Part shown: piece after piece, positions 48,433-56,819 of the stretch
How the letters are laid out: every line of letters starts with the position of its first letter
Numbering within the stretch: position 1 is the stretch's first letter
Assembly (NCBI GenBank): GCA_963738185.1
Contig: CAVTVA010000003.1
Span: 2,356,001 to 2,420,000, forward strand
Source: AP-15 sp963738185
GTDB lineage: Bacteria; Pseudomonadota; Alphaproteobacteria; ATCC43930; CGMCC-115725
Direction of reading: 5' to 3'
DNA: 64,000 nucleotides
The notes under the pieces: generated by a model
Databases searched by the model: none
Seen by the model: only the letters and a program-made list of their open reading frames with translations
Told to the model about the DNA's origin: nothing
Position numbers and translations under genes: made by a program

Positions 48433-49584
48433 ATGGACTTTGATCTGAGCGAAGAGCAGCGGCTGATCGAGGAAAGCCTCGATCGGCTGATCGCCGACCG
48501 CTATTCCTTTGAGCAGCGGCAGGCCTATGGCCGGAGCGCCGAGGGCTGGAGCCGCGAGCTGTGGGCGCAATATGCCGGGCTCGGGCTGCTCGGCCTGCCC
48601 TTTGCCGAGCAATATGGCGGCTCCGGCGGCGGGCCGGTCGAGACTATGCTGGCGATGCAGGCGTTTGGTCGCGCCCTGGCGCTGGAGCCGTTCTTTGCGA
48701 CTGTGGTTCTCGGCGGCGGGTTTCTGCGCCATGGCGGCACTGCCGAGCAATGCGCGGCGCTGATCCCCAAGATCGCCGACGGCACCCTGACCTTGGCTTT
48801 TGCCCACACCGAGCGCCAGTCGCGCTACAACCTCGCCGATATTGCGACCCGAGCAACCCGCGACGGCGCCGGCTGGGTGATCGACGGTGAAAAGGGCGTA
48901 GTGCTGCACGGCGACAGCGCCGACCAGGTGATCGTCACCGCGCGCACCGGCGGCGAGCGGCGCGACCGCGATGGCATCGGCGCTTTCCTCGTCGATGCCA
49001 AGGCGGCCGGCGTGTCGCGTCGTGGCTACCCGACGCAGGATGGGCTGCGTGCGGCGGAGATCGCCCTTGCCCGGGTCCGGGTTGGCCCGGAGGCGGTGCT
49101 GGGCGAGCCCGGCGCCGCATTGCCGCTGATCGAGCGGGTCGTGGACGAGGGGATCGCGGCGCTCTGCGCCGAGGCGGTGGGCGCCATGGCGGTCATGCAT
49201 GAGCTGACCGTCGATTACTTGAAGACGCGCCGCCAGTTCGGCCGCGAGATCGGCAGCTTTCAGGTGCTGCAGCACCGCGCCGTCGACATGCTGGTGGCGC
49301 TGGAGCAGGCGCGCAGCATGGCGATGTTTGCGACGATGATGGCCGCCGAGGAAAACGCCGACGAGCGGCGCCAGGCGCTATCGGCGGCAAAGGTGCAGAT
49401 CGGCCGCTCCGGCCGGCTGGTCGGGCAGCAGGCGATCCAGCTGCATGGCGGCATAGGCATGACGATGGAGTACAAGGTCGGCCATTACTTCAAGCGGGCC
49501 ACGATGATTGACCTGATGTTCGGCGACGCCGATCATCACCTGCGCCGGCTGGGGCGCCAGAGCAGGCCGCCGGCGGCAGCCTGA
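48433..49584 (+). CDS. Acyl-CoA dehydrogenase (PimD-like, small subunit)
   Basis: 383 residues. It begins MDFDLSEEQRLIEESLDRLI, has LAFAHTERQSRYNL in the middle domain and ends with QQAIQLHGGIGMTMEYKVGH and the FAD-contacting helices. It is the shorter, more divergent partner typical of heteromeric pimeloyl-CoA-type dehydrogenases. The palindromic element separates it from the large-subunit gene. Confidence 0.92.
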   Translation: MDFDLSEEQRLIEESLDRLIADRYSFEQRQAYGRSAEGWSRELWAQYAGLGLLGLPFAEQYGGSGGGPVETMLAMQAFGRALALEPFFATVVLGGGFLRHGGTAEQCAALIPKIADGTLTLAFAHTERQSRYNLADIATRATRDGAGWVIDGEKGVVLHGDSADQVIVTARTGGERRDRDGIGAFLVDAKAAGVSRRGYPTQDGLRAAEIALARVRVGPEAVLGEPGAALPLIERVVDEGIAALCAEAVGAMAVMHELTVDYLKTRRQFGREIGSFQVLQHRAVDMLVALEQARSMAMFATMMAAEENADERRQALSAAKVQIGRSGRLVGQQAIQLHGGIGMTMEYKVGHYFKRATMIDLMFGDADHHLRRLGRQSRPPAAA

Positions 49585-49634
49585 CCCGGCCGGAACGGGC
49601 TGAAGCCTCGGCCGTTCGCGCGCGGCCGCACCCG

Positions 49635-50009
49635 ATGATCCTGACCTGCCCCGCCTGCGCCACCCGCTATCGCGTCGATCAGCGCGAGCTTGGCTGGCCG
49701 GGCGGGCGCGCCGTGCGCTGCGCCAATTGCGGACATGCCTGGCACCAGGCGGCACCAGTGATCGGGCGGGCCGCCGCTGAAACCGCCCCGCCCGGGCTTG
49801 CCCCCTCAGGCGAGCCCGTGTCGCCTCCGGCGGAGGATCTGAGGCTTGAAGTGCCGCCTCGCCCGCCGCTGCCGTCGGTGGCGCAGTCCGATGCGCGCCG
49901 GCGCGGCTGGTCTGTGCGCAGCTGGGCGATGGTCACCTTCGTGATTCTGCTCGTCGTGCTCGTGATTTTGGCCGGCGTCGTCGCCCGCCGTCATTTCGCC
50001 GCGATCTGA
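49635..50009 (+). CDS. MJ0042-type zinc-ribbon membrane protein
   Basis: 124 residues. The N-terminal zinc ribbon has CPACATRYRVDQRELGWPGG and CANCGHAWH (two CxxC pairs). A Pro-rich linker (about 45-85) follows, then a single membrane helix (about 95-118, MVTFVILLVVLVILAGVV). Such proteins are common single-helix cytoplasmic-ribbon proteins in alphaproteobacteria with no known activity. It is 50 bp after the acyl-CoA dehydrogenase gene. Confidence 0.82.
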   Translation: MILTCPACATRYRVDQRELGWPGGRAVRCANCGHAWHQAAPVIGRAAAETAPPGLAPSGEPVSPPAEDLRLEVPPRPPLPSVAQSDARRRGWSVRSWAMVTFVILLVVLVILAGVVARRHFAAI

Positions 50010-50098
50010 CCGACGGCGGCGCGGTTCTACGCCTCGACCGGTCTGCCGTCCGCAGCAATCGGCTGAGACAGCGTTGCAATCGAACGGGGGAGAGTGGC

Positions 50099-51229
50099 AT
50101 GCCCGAGCACGAATCGCGAGACCGCTACACCGCCAATTTGCAGGGCGAGGTCGACAGCGCCGCACTCTATGCGGCGCTCTCCAAAGCCGAAAAGAACCCG
50201 GAGCTGGCCCAAATCTATGCCCGCCTGGCTGCGGTCGAAGCCGCGCATGGCGAGTTTTGGAAGCGAAAGATCGCCGCGCTGGGCGAGCATGTGCCGCAAC
50301 TGCGGCCAGGCTTTCGCACCCGCGCGCTCGAATGGCTGGCGCGCCGCTTTGGCCCGGCTTTTGTGCTGCCCACGGTCAACACCCTCGAGCAGATGGACAG
50401 CGGCGCTTACACCGCGCAGCCGGAAGCCGTCGCCGGCGGGCTGCCGGCGGCCGAGCGTTCGCACGCCCGGATCATCTCGGCGCTGGCCTCGCCCTCGCCA
50501 ACGGGCTTCAGCGGCCCCACTCTCGCCCGCCTCGAAGGCCGGCACCGCGGGATGGGTGGCAACGCGCTGCGCGCCGCGGTGCTCGGCGCCAATGACGGGC
50601 TCGTCTCCAATCTGAGCCTGGTCGCCGGTGTCGCCGGCGCCAATCTGGCCGCCCGCACGATCCTCGTGACCGGCCTCAGCGGCCTCCTGGCCGGGGCCTG
50701 CTCGATGGCGCTCGGCGAATGGCTGTCGGTCAACACCGCGCGCGAAGCCGCGCAGCGCCAGATCGACACCGAAGCCGCCGAGCTGGAGCAGGTTCCCGAG
50801 GAGGAGCAGGAGGAGCTGGCGCTGATCTACCAAGCCAAAGGCTTGCCCGAAGAGCTGGCGAAAACGCTGGCGCAGCAACTGATCGGCAATAAAAAGACCG
50901 CCCTCGATACGCTCGTGCGCGAAGAGCTGGGGATCGACCCCGACGAACTCGGCGGCTCGGCCTGGGCGGCGGGCGGCACGTCGTTTTTGTTGTTTGCGCT
51001 GGGCGCGATCTTTCCGGTGGCGCCGTATTTTGCCTTGACCGGGCCGGCGGCGATGATCGCCAGCCTCGCGGCAAGCTGCGTCGCCCTGATCATGATCGGC
51101 GCCGGCACGGCGCTGTTTACCGGGCGCGGGATCGCGTTTTCGGGAGCGCGGCAGCTGGCGGTCGGCATCGCCGCCGCGGGTGTGACATTTGGCCTCGGCA
51201 AGCTGATCGGCAGCGCGGTCGCCGGTTAG
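50099..51229 (+). CDS. MbfA-like ferritin-domain / VIT1 (CCC1) iron transporter
   Basis: 376 residues. The N-terminal erythrin-type four-helix part (about 1-130) has di-iron-style acidic and His positions (LQGEVDSAALYAAL, AAVEAAHGEFWKRK, PAAERSHARII). The C-terminal VIT1/CCC1 membrane domain (about 150-376) has AVLGANDGLVSNLSLVAGVA and GACSMALGEWLS. Rhizobial MbfA of this build exports ferrous iron and protects against peroxide. An AGGGG-type site precedes the ATG. No Irr box could be confirmed upstream. Confidence 0.87.
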   Translation: MPEHESRDRYTANLQGEVDSAALYAALSKAEKNPELAQIYARLAAVEAAHGEFWKRKIAALGEHVPQLRPGFRTRALEWLARRFGPAFVLPTVNTLEQMDSGAYTAQPEAVAGGLPAAERSHARIISALASPSPTGFSGPTLARLEGRHRGMGGNALRAAVLGANDGLVSNLSLVAGVAGANLAARTILVTGLSGLLAGACSMALGEWLSVNTAREAAQRQIDTEAAELEQVPEEEQEELALIYQAKGLPEELAKTLAQQLIGNKKTALDTLVREELGIDPDELGGSAWAAGGTSFLLFALGAIFPVAPYFALTGPAAMIASLAASCVALIMIGAGTALFTGRGIAFSGARQLAVGIAAAGVTFGLGKLIGSAVAG

Positions 51230-51294
51230 CGCTGAGGCTCATCGGCAGGCGGCGTAAACGCGGCAGCGGGTATGGCCGCGTCGCCCGGGGCGGG

Positions 51295-51822
51295 TCAGCT
51301 TTGGGCGCGGCTGATCGCCTGGGTGATCAGCGCCTCGGCCTCGGCCACCTCGGCCCAGCCATTGATATTGACCCATTTGCCGGGTTCGAGGTCCTTATAG
51401 TGGCGGAAAAAGTGGGCGATCTGGGCGCACAGCACCGGCGGCAGATCGCGGTAGGAGCGGACCCCACCGTAATAGGGGTGCAGGGAGTCAACTGGCACCG
51501 CGATGATCTTCTCGTCCGGCCCGTGCTCATCCTCCATCAATAGCGCACCGACCGGCCGGCAGCGCACGACGGCACCCGGCACCACCGGCACCGCGCCCAC
51601 GATCAGCACGTCAATCGGGTCGCCATCCTCGGCCAAGCTGTGCGGCACAAACCCGTAATTGCCGGGGTAAAACATCGCGGTGTGCAGGAAGCGGTCGACC
51701 ACGAGCGCCCCGGATTCCTTGTCGAGCTCGTATTTGACCGGTTCGCCGCCCTGCGCGATTTCGATGATCACATTGAGGTCGTGCGGCGGCGCGCGGCCGG
51801 CCGCGATCTTCGCGACATCCAT
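51295..51822 (-). CDS. ppa: Inorganic pyrophosphatase (soluble, family I)
   Basis: 175 residues from MDVAKIAAGRAPPHDLNVII; an ATG two codons upstream (51828) is also possible. Family I motifs are present: KYELDKESGALVVDRFL, YPGNYGFVPHSLAEDGDPID with the metal-binding Asp residues, and KWVNINGWAEVAEAEALI. It hydrolyses PPi and drives biosynthetic reactions. It starts about 14 bp after the VOC stop on the same strand. Confidence 0.95.
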   Translation of the reverse strand: MDVAKIAAGRAPPHDLNVIIEIAQGGEPVKYELDKESGALVVDRFLHTAMFYPGNYGFVPHSLAEDGDPIDVLIVGAVPVVPGAVVRCRPVGALLMEDEHGPDEKIIAVPVDSLHPYYGGVRSYRDLPPVLCAQIAHFFRHYKDLEPGKWVNINGWAEVAEAEALITQAISRAQS

Positions 51823-51835
51823 CGGCATCGCACCA

Positions 51836-52312
51836 TCAGGGCGCCATGCCCTTGTCGGCGAGCTCGCGCTGCGCCTTTTCGGTCTTGCCGCCATCGAGGC
51901 CCATTGCGCGCATCACATGCGGCGCTTTGGTGAACTGAATGTCGGCATACTCGACGATCTCGAACCGGTTGCCCCACGGATCGAGAAAATCGAGAAAAGG
52001 ACCCGGCAGCAGCTCGCCGCCGGCCTCCTCGACCAGCGCGCGCACCCGCGAGCGGTCGTCGACGACGAGCCCAAAATGGCGGCGATGGTCGTGGTGCTCG
52101 GCGCCGCTCTCGATCAAATTGATGAACTGGTCGCCGAGCTCGATAAAGGCATTGCCGGGCCGTTTCGCACGCAGAGTGAAATCGAAGATGCGGCCGTAAA
52201 AGGCCAGCGCTTGCTCGATGTCGCCGACTTCGAGCGCGATGTGGTTGATCCCCACCAGGCGCGGTTTGCTGCCCTCGCTGCGGCGGCTCTCGGTCCGGCT
52301 GATCGCGGTCAT
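51836..52312 (-). CDS. VOC-superfamily (glyoxalase-like) protein
   Basis: 158 residues, one VOC domain: INHIALEVGDIEQALAFYGR with a metal-ligand His, HHDHRRHFGLVVDDRSRVRA and DPWGNRFEIVEYADIQF with the terminal Glu. The reaction is unknown. It immediately precedes ppa, so the two probably share a transcript. Confidence 0.85.
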   Translation of the reverse strand: MTAISRTESRRSEGSKPRLVGINHIALEVGDIEQALAFYGRIFDFTLRAKRPGNAFIELGDQFINLIESGAEHHDHRRHFGLVVDDRSRVRALVEEAGGELLPGPFLDFLDPWGNRFEIVEYADIQFTKAPHVMRAMGLDGGKTEKAQRELADKGMAP

Positions 52313-52510
52313 CGCGTGCTCCCTCCTGGTCGATGCGGCACCGCATCACTATATTGGCATTAATATCCTGGGGTCGATGCCGATTTGCTGCCCTAATTTG
52401 TGCAGATTGGCGCGGGAATCGGCCTTTTCGAGGCGAAATTCGCGCGTCGCCTGGGTTAACGGGCGCGGTCTTGTCGCGGGCGGCCGGTCTGGGCGCCCAG
52501 GAAAGCTATC

Positions 52511-52768
52511 ATGGACCTGATGACCAAGCTGCCGGAGATGTCGGACGACGCGCTCGGAAATCTGCGCACCAACGCCAAACGCCTGCAGCACAGCGGAACG
52601 CCGACCCAACAATCCGAGGCGACGGTTTTGCTGCCGGCGGTCGAAGCCGAACTGGGCGCGCGTCGGCTGGCGCGGCTGAAAGCTACTCGCACCGCTGCCG
52701 CAACCCCTCGCCCGCGCCGCCCTCGAGCGGCAAAACCTGTGCCAGACGCCGCCCGCGCCGAGAAATAA
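52511..52768 (+). CDS. Small conserved-looking hypothetical protein
   Basis: 85 residues: a helical N-terminus (MDLMTKLPEMSDDALGNLRT, then NAKRLQHSG and ATVLLPAVEAELGARR) with a basic, Ala/Pro-rich tail. GAAAG lies just before the ATG. The N-terminal pattern recurs in small proteins of alphaproteobacteria as I remember it, but no function is known. Confidence 0.55.
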   Translation: MDLMTKLPEMSDDALGNLRTNAKRLQHSGTPTQQSEATVLLPAVEAELGARRLARLKATRTAAATPRPRRPRAAKPVPDAARAEK

Positions 52769-52845
52769 CCGCCCGATGGCGTTGCGGGTTGGGCGCCGGC
52801 GCGCGAAACTGCTTGCTCTGCCGAACTTGATCGGGGGTGCGCGGA

Positions 52846-53625
52846 ATGCCGGTTGATCTGACCGTCGAGGGCGCGGTCGCCAAAATTGTGCTGAACCGCC
52901 CGGAGAAATTGAACGCGCTCGATGCCGAGATGCGCCAGAGCCTGTGCGAGCATTTTGCCCGGCTGCGCTACGACGACAGCGTCCGGGTGGTGGTCGTGAC
53001 CGGGGCGGGGCGCGGGTTCTGCTCGGGCGCCGATGTCGATCGCATGGCCGGGCAAACCCATGATCTGCGGGGCGGGCGGCAGCGGCTGCAGCAGGGCGGC
53101 CATACCTTTATTCGTGCGCTGCACGCGATCGAAAAGCCGGTTGTCGCCGCGGTCCGCGGCCCGGCGGTCGGCATCGGCTGGAGCATAGCGCTCGCCTGCG
53201 ATCTGGTAGTGGCGTCGAAGACCGCACGGTTTTCGCAGATCTTCCGACGCATCGGGCTCGCCCCGGACGGCGGCGCGATCTGGTTTCTAAGCCGGCGGCT
53301 TGGCATGGCGAAAGCGAAGGAGCTGGTGTTTTCGGCCCGATTTGTCGAGGCCGAAGAGGCGCTGGCCCTGGGTCTTGTCAATCATGTCGTCGAGGACGAC
53401 CAGCTGACGGCCCGGACCGAGGCGCTCGCCGCCGACCTCGCCGAGGCGCCGACCTTTGCCCTCGGCCTGGCGAAAAAGCTGTTTCATGCCGCGGTCGGCC
53501 CCAGCCTCGACGAATACCTCGACCTCGAGAGCCTGGTCCAGCCGCAGCTGCACATGACCGCCGACAACGCCGAGGGCGTCGCCGCCTTCCGCGAAAAGCG
53601 CACCCCCAAATTTACCGGCCGCTAA
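52846..53625 (+). CDS. Enoyl-CoA hydratase/isomerase-family protein
   Basis: 259 residues from the ATG at 52846; a GTG at 52837 would add three. Crotonase motifs are VVTGAGRGFCSGADVDRM and VRGPAVGIGWSIALACDLVV (oxyanion hole). At the position of the second catalytic acid the sequence has RRIGLAPDGGAIWFLSRRLG, with Asp instead of the classical Glu, as in several PaaG-like isomerases. It could be a hydratase or an isomerase. Confidence 0.88.
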   Translation: MPVDLTVEGAVAKIVLNRPEKLNALDAEMRQSLCEHFARLRYDDSVRVVVVTGAGRGFCSGADVDRMAGQTHDLRGGRQRLQQGGHTFIRALHAIEKPVVAAVRGPAVGIGWSIALACDLVVASKTARFSQIFRRIGLAPDGGAIWFLSRRLGMAKAKELVFSARFVEAEEALALGLVNHVVEDDQLTARTEALAADLAEAPTFALGLAKKLFHAAVGPSLDEYLDLESLVQPQLHMTADNAEGVAAFREKRTPKFTGR

Positions 53626-53689
53626 CCGCCGGATCCGTCGAGATCTCGCGAAAGAAACTGTAGTCCGCCGGCTGACAGGTCGTCCCCAG

Positions 53690-53740
53690 GGTGGTGAAGC
53701 CGAGGACCTCGACCTTGGCCGCGCAGCGCTATCGAGCGTG
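53690..53740 (-). pseudogene. Fragment resembling the VWA domain of cobT
   Basis: The minus strand reads RCAAKVEVLGFTT, against RCAVKVEILGFTT at 55375-55413 in the real cobT. The DNA differs mainly at third positions, so it is an old paralogous remnant, not a recent copy. It is cut off by a TAG on one side and by unrelated sequence (LGTTCQPADYSFFREIST) on the other. Confidence 0.55.
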
Positions 53741-53786
53741 TGCGAAGCAGGTCCGGCCATTTTCTTGCCATGGATTCAATTCCTAG

Positions 53787-53815
53787 TTGACAAACCTATG
53801 CATATGTGTTAACAA
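53787..53815 (+). promoter_or_regulatory. Sigma70-like promoter in an AT-rich pocket
   Basis: TTGACA (53787-53792) and TAACAA (53810-53815) are 17 bp apart, about 50 bp before the PEP-CTERM gene and its GGAGGAG ribosome-binding site. The AT-rich composition contrasts with the rest of the window. Confidence 0.5.
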
Positions 53816-53864
53816 ATCTTTTGTAAACTACGAACCGTAAAAAAGGTGCAGTGGAGGAGATACC

Positions 53865-54731
53865 ATGAATAGACGCCCAGCATGCCGCTCCTGAAGCGGG
53901 GGGGGGGGTACAAACTAGCCTGCGCCGCGTTTGTCGCCTTGCTCTGTTTCGGTTTCGCCAACGCCTCCTTTGCTTCGCTTGTTGCTTACTATCCGTTTAA
54001 CGGCAACGCCAATGATGAAAGCGGGAATGGCGACAACGGCACCGTGTTTGGCGCCACGCTGACAACGGACCGCTTTGGCAATACGAACAGTGCTTATGCT
54101 TTCGACGGAACCGACGACTTTATAAAAGCTTCGGGCAGCGGCCTCCCGACTGGTGCGCGAACCGTCATCCTCTGGTTTGACGCGACCACAGTTGCGACCG
54201 AGCCGGTTTTTCTGGGCTATGGCGGAGGGGTGTGCGGGACCTCGTTCTTTGTGGGTTTGAACGGCGGTCACGCTGCCGATTACTACGTGACCTCGCATTG
54301 CAGCGTGAACGATCTGTGACTATTTCGATCCGATCGATCCGAGCGGAACGTGGCATAACTTCGCAGTCACCACCGACAGCTCGGGCACCGACATGTATGT
54401 CGACGGCGTGCTGGTCGCTTCCAACACCAACTTCATTTCGAATACCGCCGTCGCCGGGACCGATCTGGCGATCGGTGTAGATGTCAGTCCCGGCGGCATC
54501 GCGCCCTATACCGACGCGAATGTGCGGTTACTTCGAGGGCAAAATCGACGGACGTGTGCATCTATAACACCGCGCTGGACATTATCGCAGATCGCAGCAT
54601 CAAGCCCGTGCGGCACCGCTGCCGTATCCGCCCCCGAGCCCGCCTCGTTCGTGCTGTTGGGAGCCGGATTGCTGGGTCTGGCCGCGGTGGGGCGTCGCAG
54701 AGACCGTTTACGGTCGCGAACCGCCGGCTGA
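53865..54731 (+). pseudogene. LamG-like PEP-CTERM secreted protein, broken by several frameshifts
   Basis: A strong GGAGGAG precedes the ATG at 53865, whose frame stops after 9 codons. The coding frame seems to resume at 53882: signal peptide YKLACAAFVALLCFGFANAS, then a LamG/concanavalin-like domain (LVAYYPFNGNANDESGNGDN onward). Frame changes near 54315, 54530, 54555 and 54610 are needed to read SGTWHNFAVTTDSSGTDMYV, YFEGKIDD, VCIYNTALD and the C-terminal anchor APEPASFVLLGAGLLGLAAV with RRR. PEP-CTERM proteins are exported and processed by exosortase. Lower GC than its neighbours suggests acquired DNA. Confidence 0.8.
53898..53908 (+). repeat. Run of 11 G residues in the signal-peptide region
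   Basis: The tract lies just after the start of the PEP-CTERM gene. It encodes GGG, and its length decides the reading frame of everything downstream. Such tracts slip easily in replication and are also error-prone in sequencing. Confidence 0.85.
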
Positions 54732-54840
54732 ACAGAGTGGATAGTAGGCGCAGGTTAGGTTGAGCGGAGCGAGACCGACGAGTTCGTGGCAGGTTACGCC
54801 TTCGGCTGACCTACCCGACAAGGAGGCATCGCTCCGCCCT

Positions 54841-56694
54841 TTAAGCGGCGCGGCGGTGGCGGCTTTTGACGCGGGTCTTGTCGCCGCCCTCCTCTTCGAA
54901 CAGCTCGGCCAGTCGTTCGAGCATGACGCCGCCCAGCTGCTCGGCATCGACGATGGTTACGGCGCGGCGGTAGTAGCGGGTCACATCGTGGCCGATGCCG
55001 ATCGCGGTGAGCTCGACCTCGCCCAGTTTCTCGATGTCGCGGATCACCTCGCGCAGGTGCTTTTCGAGATAGTTGCCGGGGTTGACCGATAGGGTCGAAT
55101 CATCGACCGGGGCGCCGTCGGAGATCACCATCAGGATGCGGCGCTGCTCGGTGCGCTCGCGCAGCCGGTTGTGCGCCCAGGCGAGCGCCTCGCCGTCGAT
55201 GTTTTCCTTAAGGATGCCTTCGCGCAGCATCAGCCCAAGACTGCGCCGGGCGCGGCGCCAGGGCGCGTCGGCCGGCTTGTAGACGATGTGCCGCAGGTCG
55301 TTGAGCCGGCCCGGGTTTGGCGGCTTGCCGGCGGCGATCCAGCGCTCGCGTGACTGGCCGCCCTTCCACGCGCGGGTGGTAAAGCCGAGGATCTCTACCT
55401 TGACCGCGCAGCGCTCGAGGGTGCGCGCCAGGATGTCGGCGCTCATCGCTGCGACCGTGATCGGCCGCCCGCGCATCGAGCCCGAATTGTCGATCAACAG
55501 GCTCACGACCGTGTCGCGGAAATCCATCTCGCGCTCGCGCTTGTAGGCAAGCGGCAGGATCGGATTGGCGACCACCCGCGACAGCCGGGCCGCATCGAGC
55601 AGCCCCTCGTCGAGGTCAAACTCCCAGGCGCGGGTCTGCTTGGCGAGGAGCTTGCGCTGCAGCCGGTTGGCGAGGCGCGCGATGACGCTCTGCAAATGCG
55701 AGAGCTGCTGGTCGAGCAGCTGGCGCAGCCGCGACAACTCGTCGGGGTCGCACAGCTCGTCGGCCTCGACGACCTCGTCGGACAACGTGCTGAAGGCGCG
55801 GTAGACCGCGGTGTCGTCGGCGCGCCCGCGCGGCATCGTGCCGGGGCGCCCCGGCCGGCCGGGATCGTCGTCGCTCGCCCCCGGCATCATCTCGCCGTCG
55901 CCCTCTTCGGCGGCGTCCTGCGCATCATCGGCCTCGCCATCGGCCGGCGCGCCGTCGGGCGAGGGCTGCGCGCCGGTGGTTGCGCCCTCGCCTTCGCTCT
56001 GGTTGTCGCTGTCGCCTTCCTCGCCGTCCTGCTGCTCGTCGCTCTCCGAGGAATCCTCGGCCTCGCCGAGATCGATGTCGAGGTCCTGCAGCATGCGGCG
56101 GGTCGCGCGCGCATAACCGTCCTGATCGAGGATGGCGCGGTCGAGCTCGCCCAGATCCTTGGCGATGCGCGCCTCCAGCCACGGCCGCCACAGATCGACG
56201 ACGCGGCGGGCCGAGGGCGGCGGCGGCTCATGGGTCAGGGCCTGGCGGGTCAAGAGGCGCACCGCCTCGGCCATCGTGCTCTCGGTGCGCTCGGTGATGC
56301 GCTCGAACCCCTGGCGGCGATACTGCTCGTCGAGCACTGCGGCGAGGTTGGCGGAGACCCCGACCATGCGGCGCGAGCCCAACGCCTCGATCCGCGCCTG
56401 CTCGACCGCCTCGAAGACGGCGCGCGCCAATGGGCTGCCGGGGACGCGGCGGCTGTGCACCGCGTCGTCGTGATAGCGCAGCCGCAAGGCCAGGCTGTCG
56501 GCGGCGCCGCGCAATTGCGCCGCCTCTTCGGGCGGCAGATCGCGCGGCGGGTTGGGCAGCCGCACCCTGGTGCCGCTGAGCCCGGCCGCCTCCGGCCCAA
56601 AGCCGACGGTCAAATCGTCGCGCTCGGCGATCGCCCGCAGGGTCGCCGCGGTCGCGCGTTTGAAGATTTCGGTCGGGGAGAATTCCTGCGCCAT
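54841..56694 (-). CDS. cobT: Cobaltochelatase subunit CobT
   Basis: 617 residues from MAQEFSPTEIFKRATAATLR; six codons further upstream are possible but run into a repeat. The N-terminal CobT region (about 1-205), an acidic linker (about 210-300, SSESDEQQDGEEGDSDNQSE) and a C-terminal VWA domain (about 390-600) with the MIDAS DNSGSMRG and GAPVDDSTLS are present. With CobS (AAA) and CobN it inserts cobalt into hydrogenobyrinate a,c-diamide in aerobic B12 synthesis. CobN is not in this window. Confidence 0.95.
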   Translation of the reverse strand: MAQEFSPTEIFKRATAATLRAIAERDDLTVGFGPEAAGLSGTRVRLPNPPRDLPPEEAAQLRGAADSLALRLRYHDDAVHSRRVPGSPLARAVFEAVEQARIEALGSRRMVGVSANLAAVLDEQYRRQGFERITERTESTMAEAVRLLTRQALTHEPPPPSARRVVDLWRPWLEARIAKDLGELDRAILDQDGYARATRRMLQDLDIDLGEAEDSSESDEQQDGEEGDSDNQSEGEGATTGAQPSPDGAPADGEADDAQDAAEEGDGEMMPGASDDDPGRPGRPGTMPRGRADDTAVYRAFSTLSDEVVEADELCDPDELSRLRQLLDQQLSHLQSVIARLANRLQRKLLAKQTRAWEFDLDEGLLDAARLSRVVANPILPLAYKREREMDFRDTVVSLLIDNSGSMRGRPITVAAMSADILARTLERCAVKVEILGFTTRAWKGGQSRERWIAAGKPPNPGRLNDLRHIVYKPADAPWRRARRSLGLMLREGILKENIDGEALAWAHNRLRERTEQRRILMVISDGAPVDDSTLSVNPGNYLEKHLREVIRDIEKLGEVELTAIGIGHDVTRYYRRAVTIVDAEQLGGVMLERLAELFEEEGGDKTRVKSRHRRAA

Positions 56695-56707
56695 CTGCAC
56701 CCAGTCC

Positions 56708-56780
56708 GTCATTCCCGCGGAAGCGGGAACCCAGGGGCTTCAGTCACCGGCCCTGGGCCCCCGCTTGCGCGGGGGTGACG
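56708..56780. repeat. Palindromic repeat between cobS and cobT
   Basis: It begins GTCATTCCCGCGGAAGCGGG and ends CCCGCTTGCGCGGGGGTGAC, with a nested CCCAGGGG/CCCTGGG pair. The family is the same as at 37216-37287. It occupies most of the gap between cobS and cobT. Confidence 0.75.
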
Positions 56781-56819
56781 ATAAATTGTCGGATAAACGA
56801 GCCCCATCCGCACGGAGGC

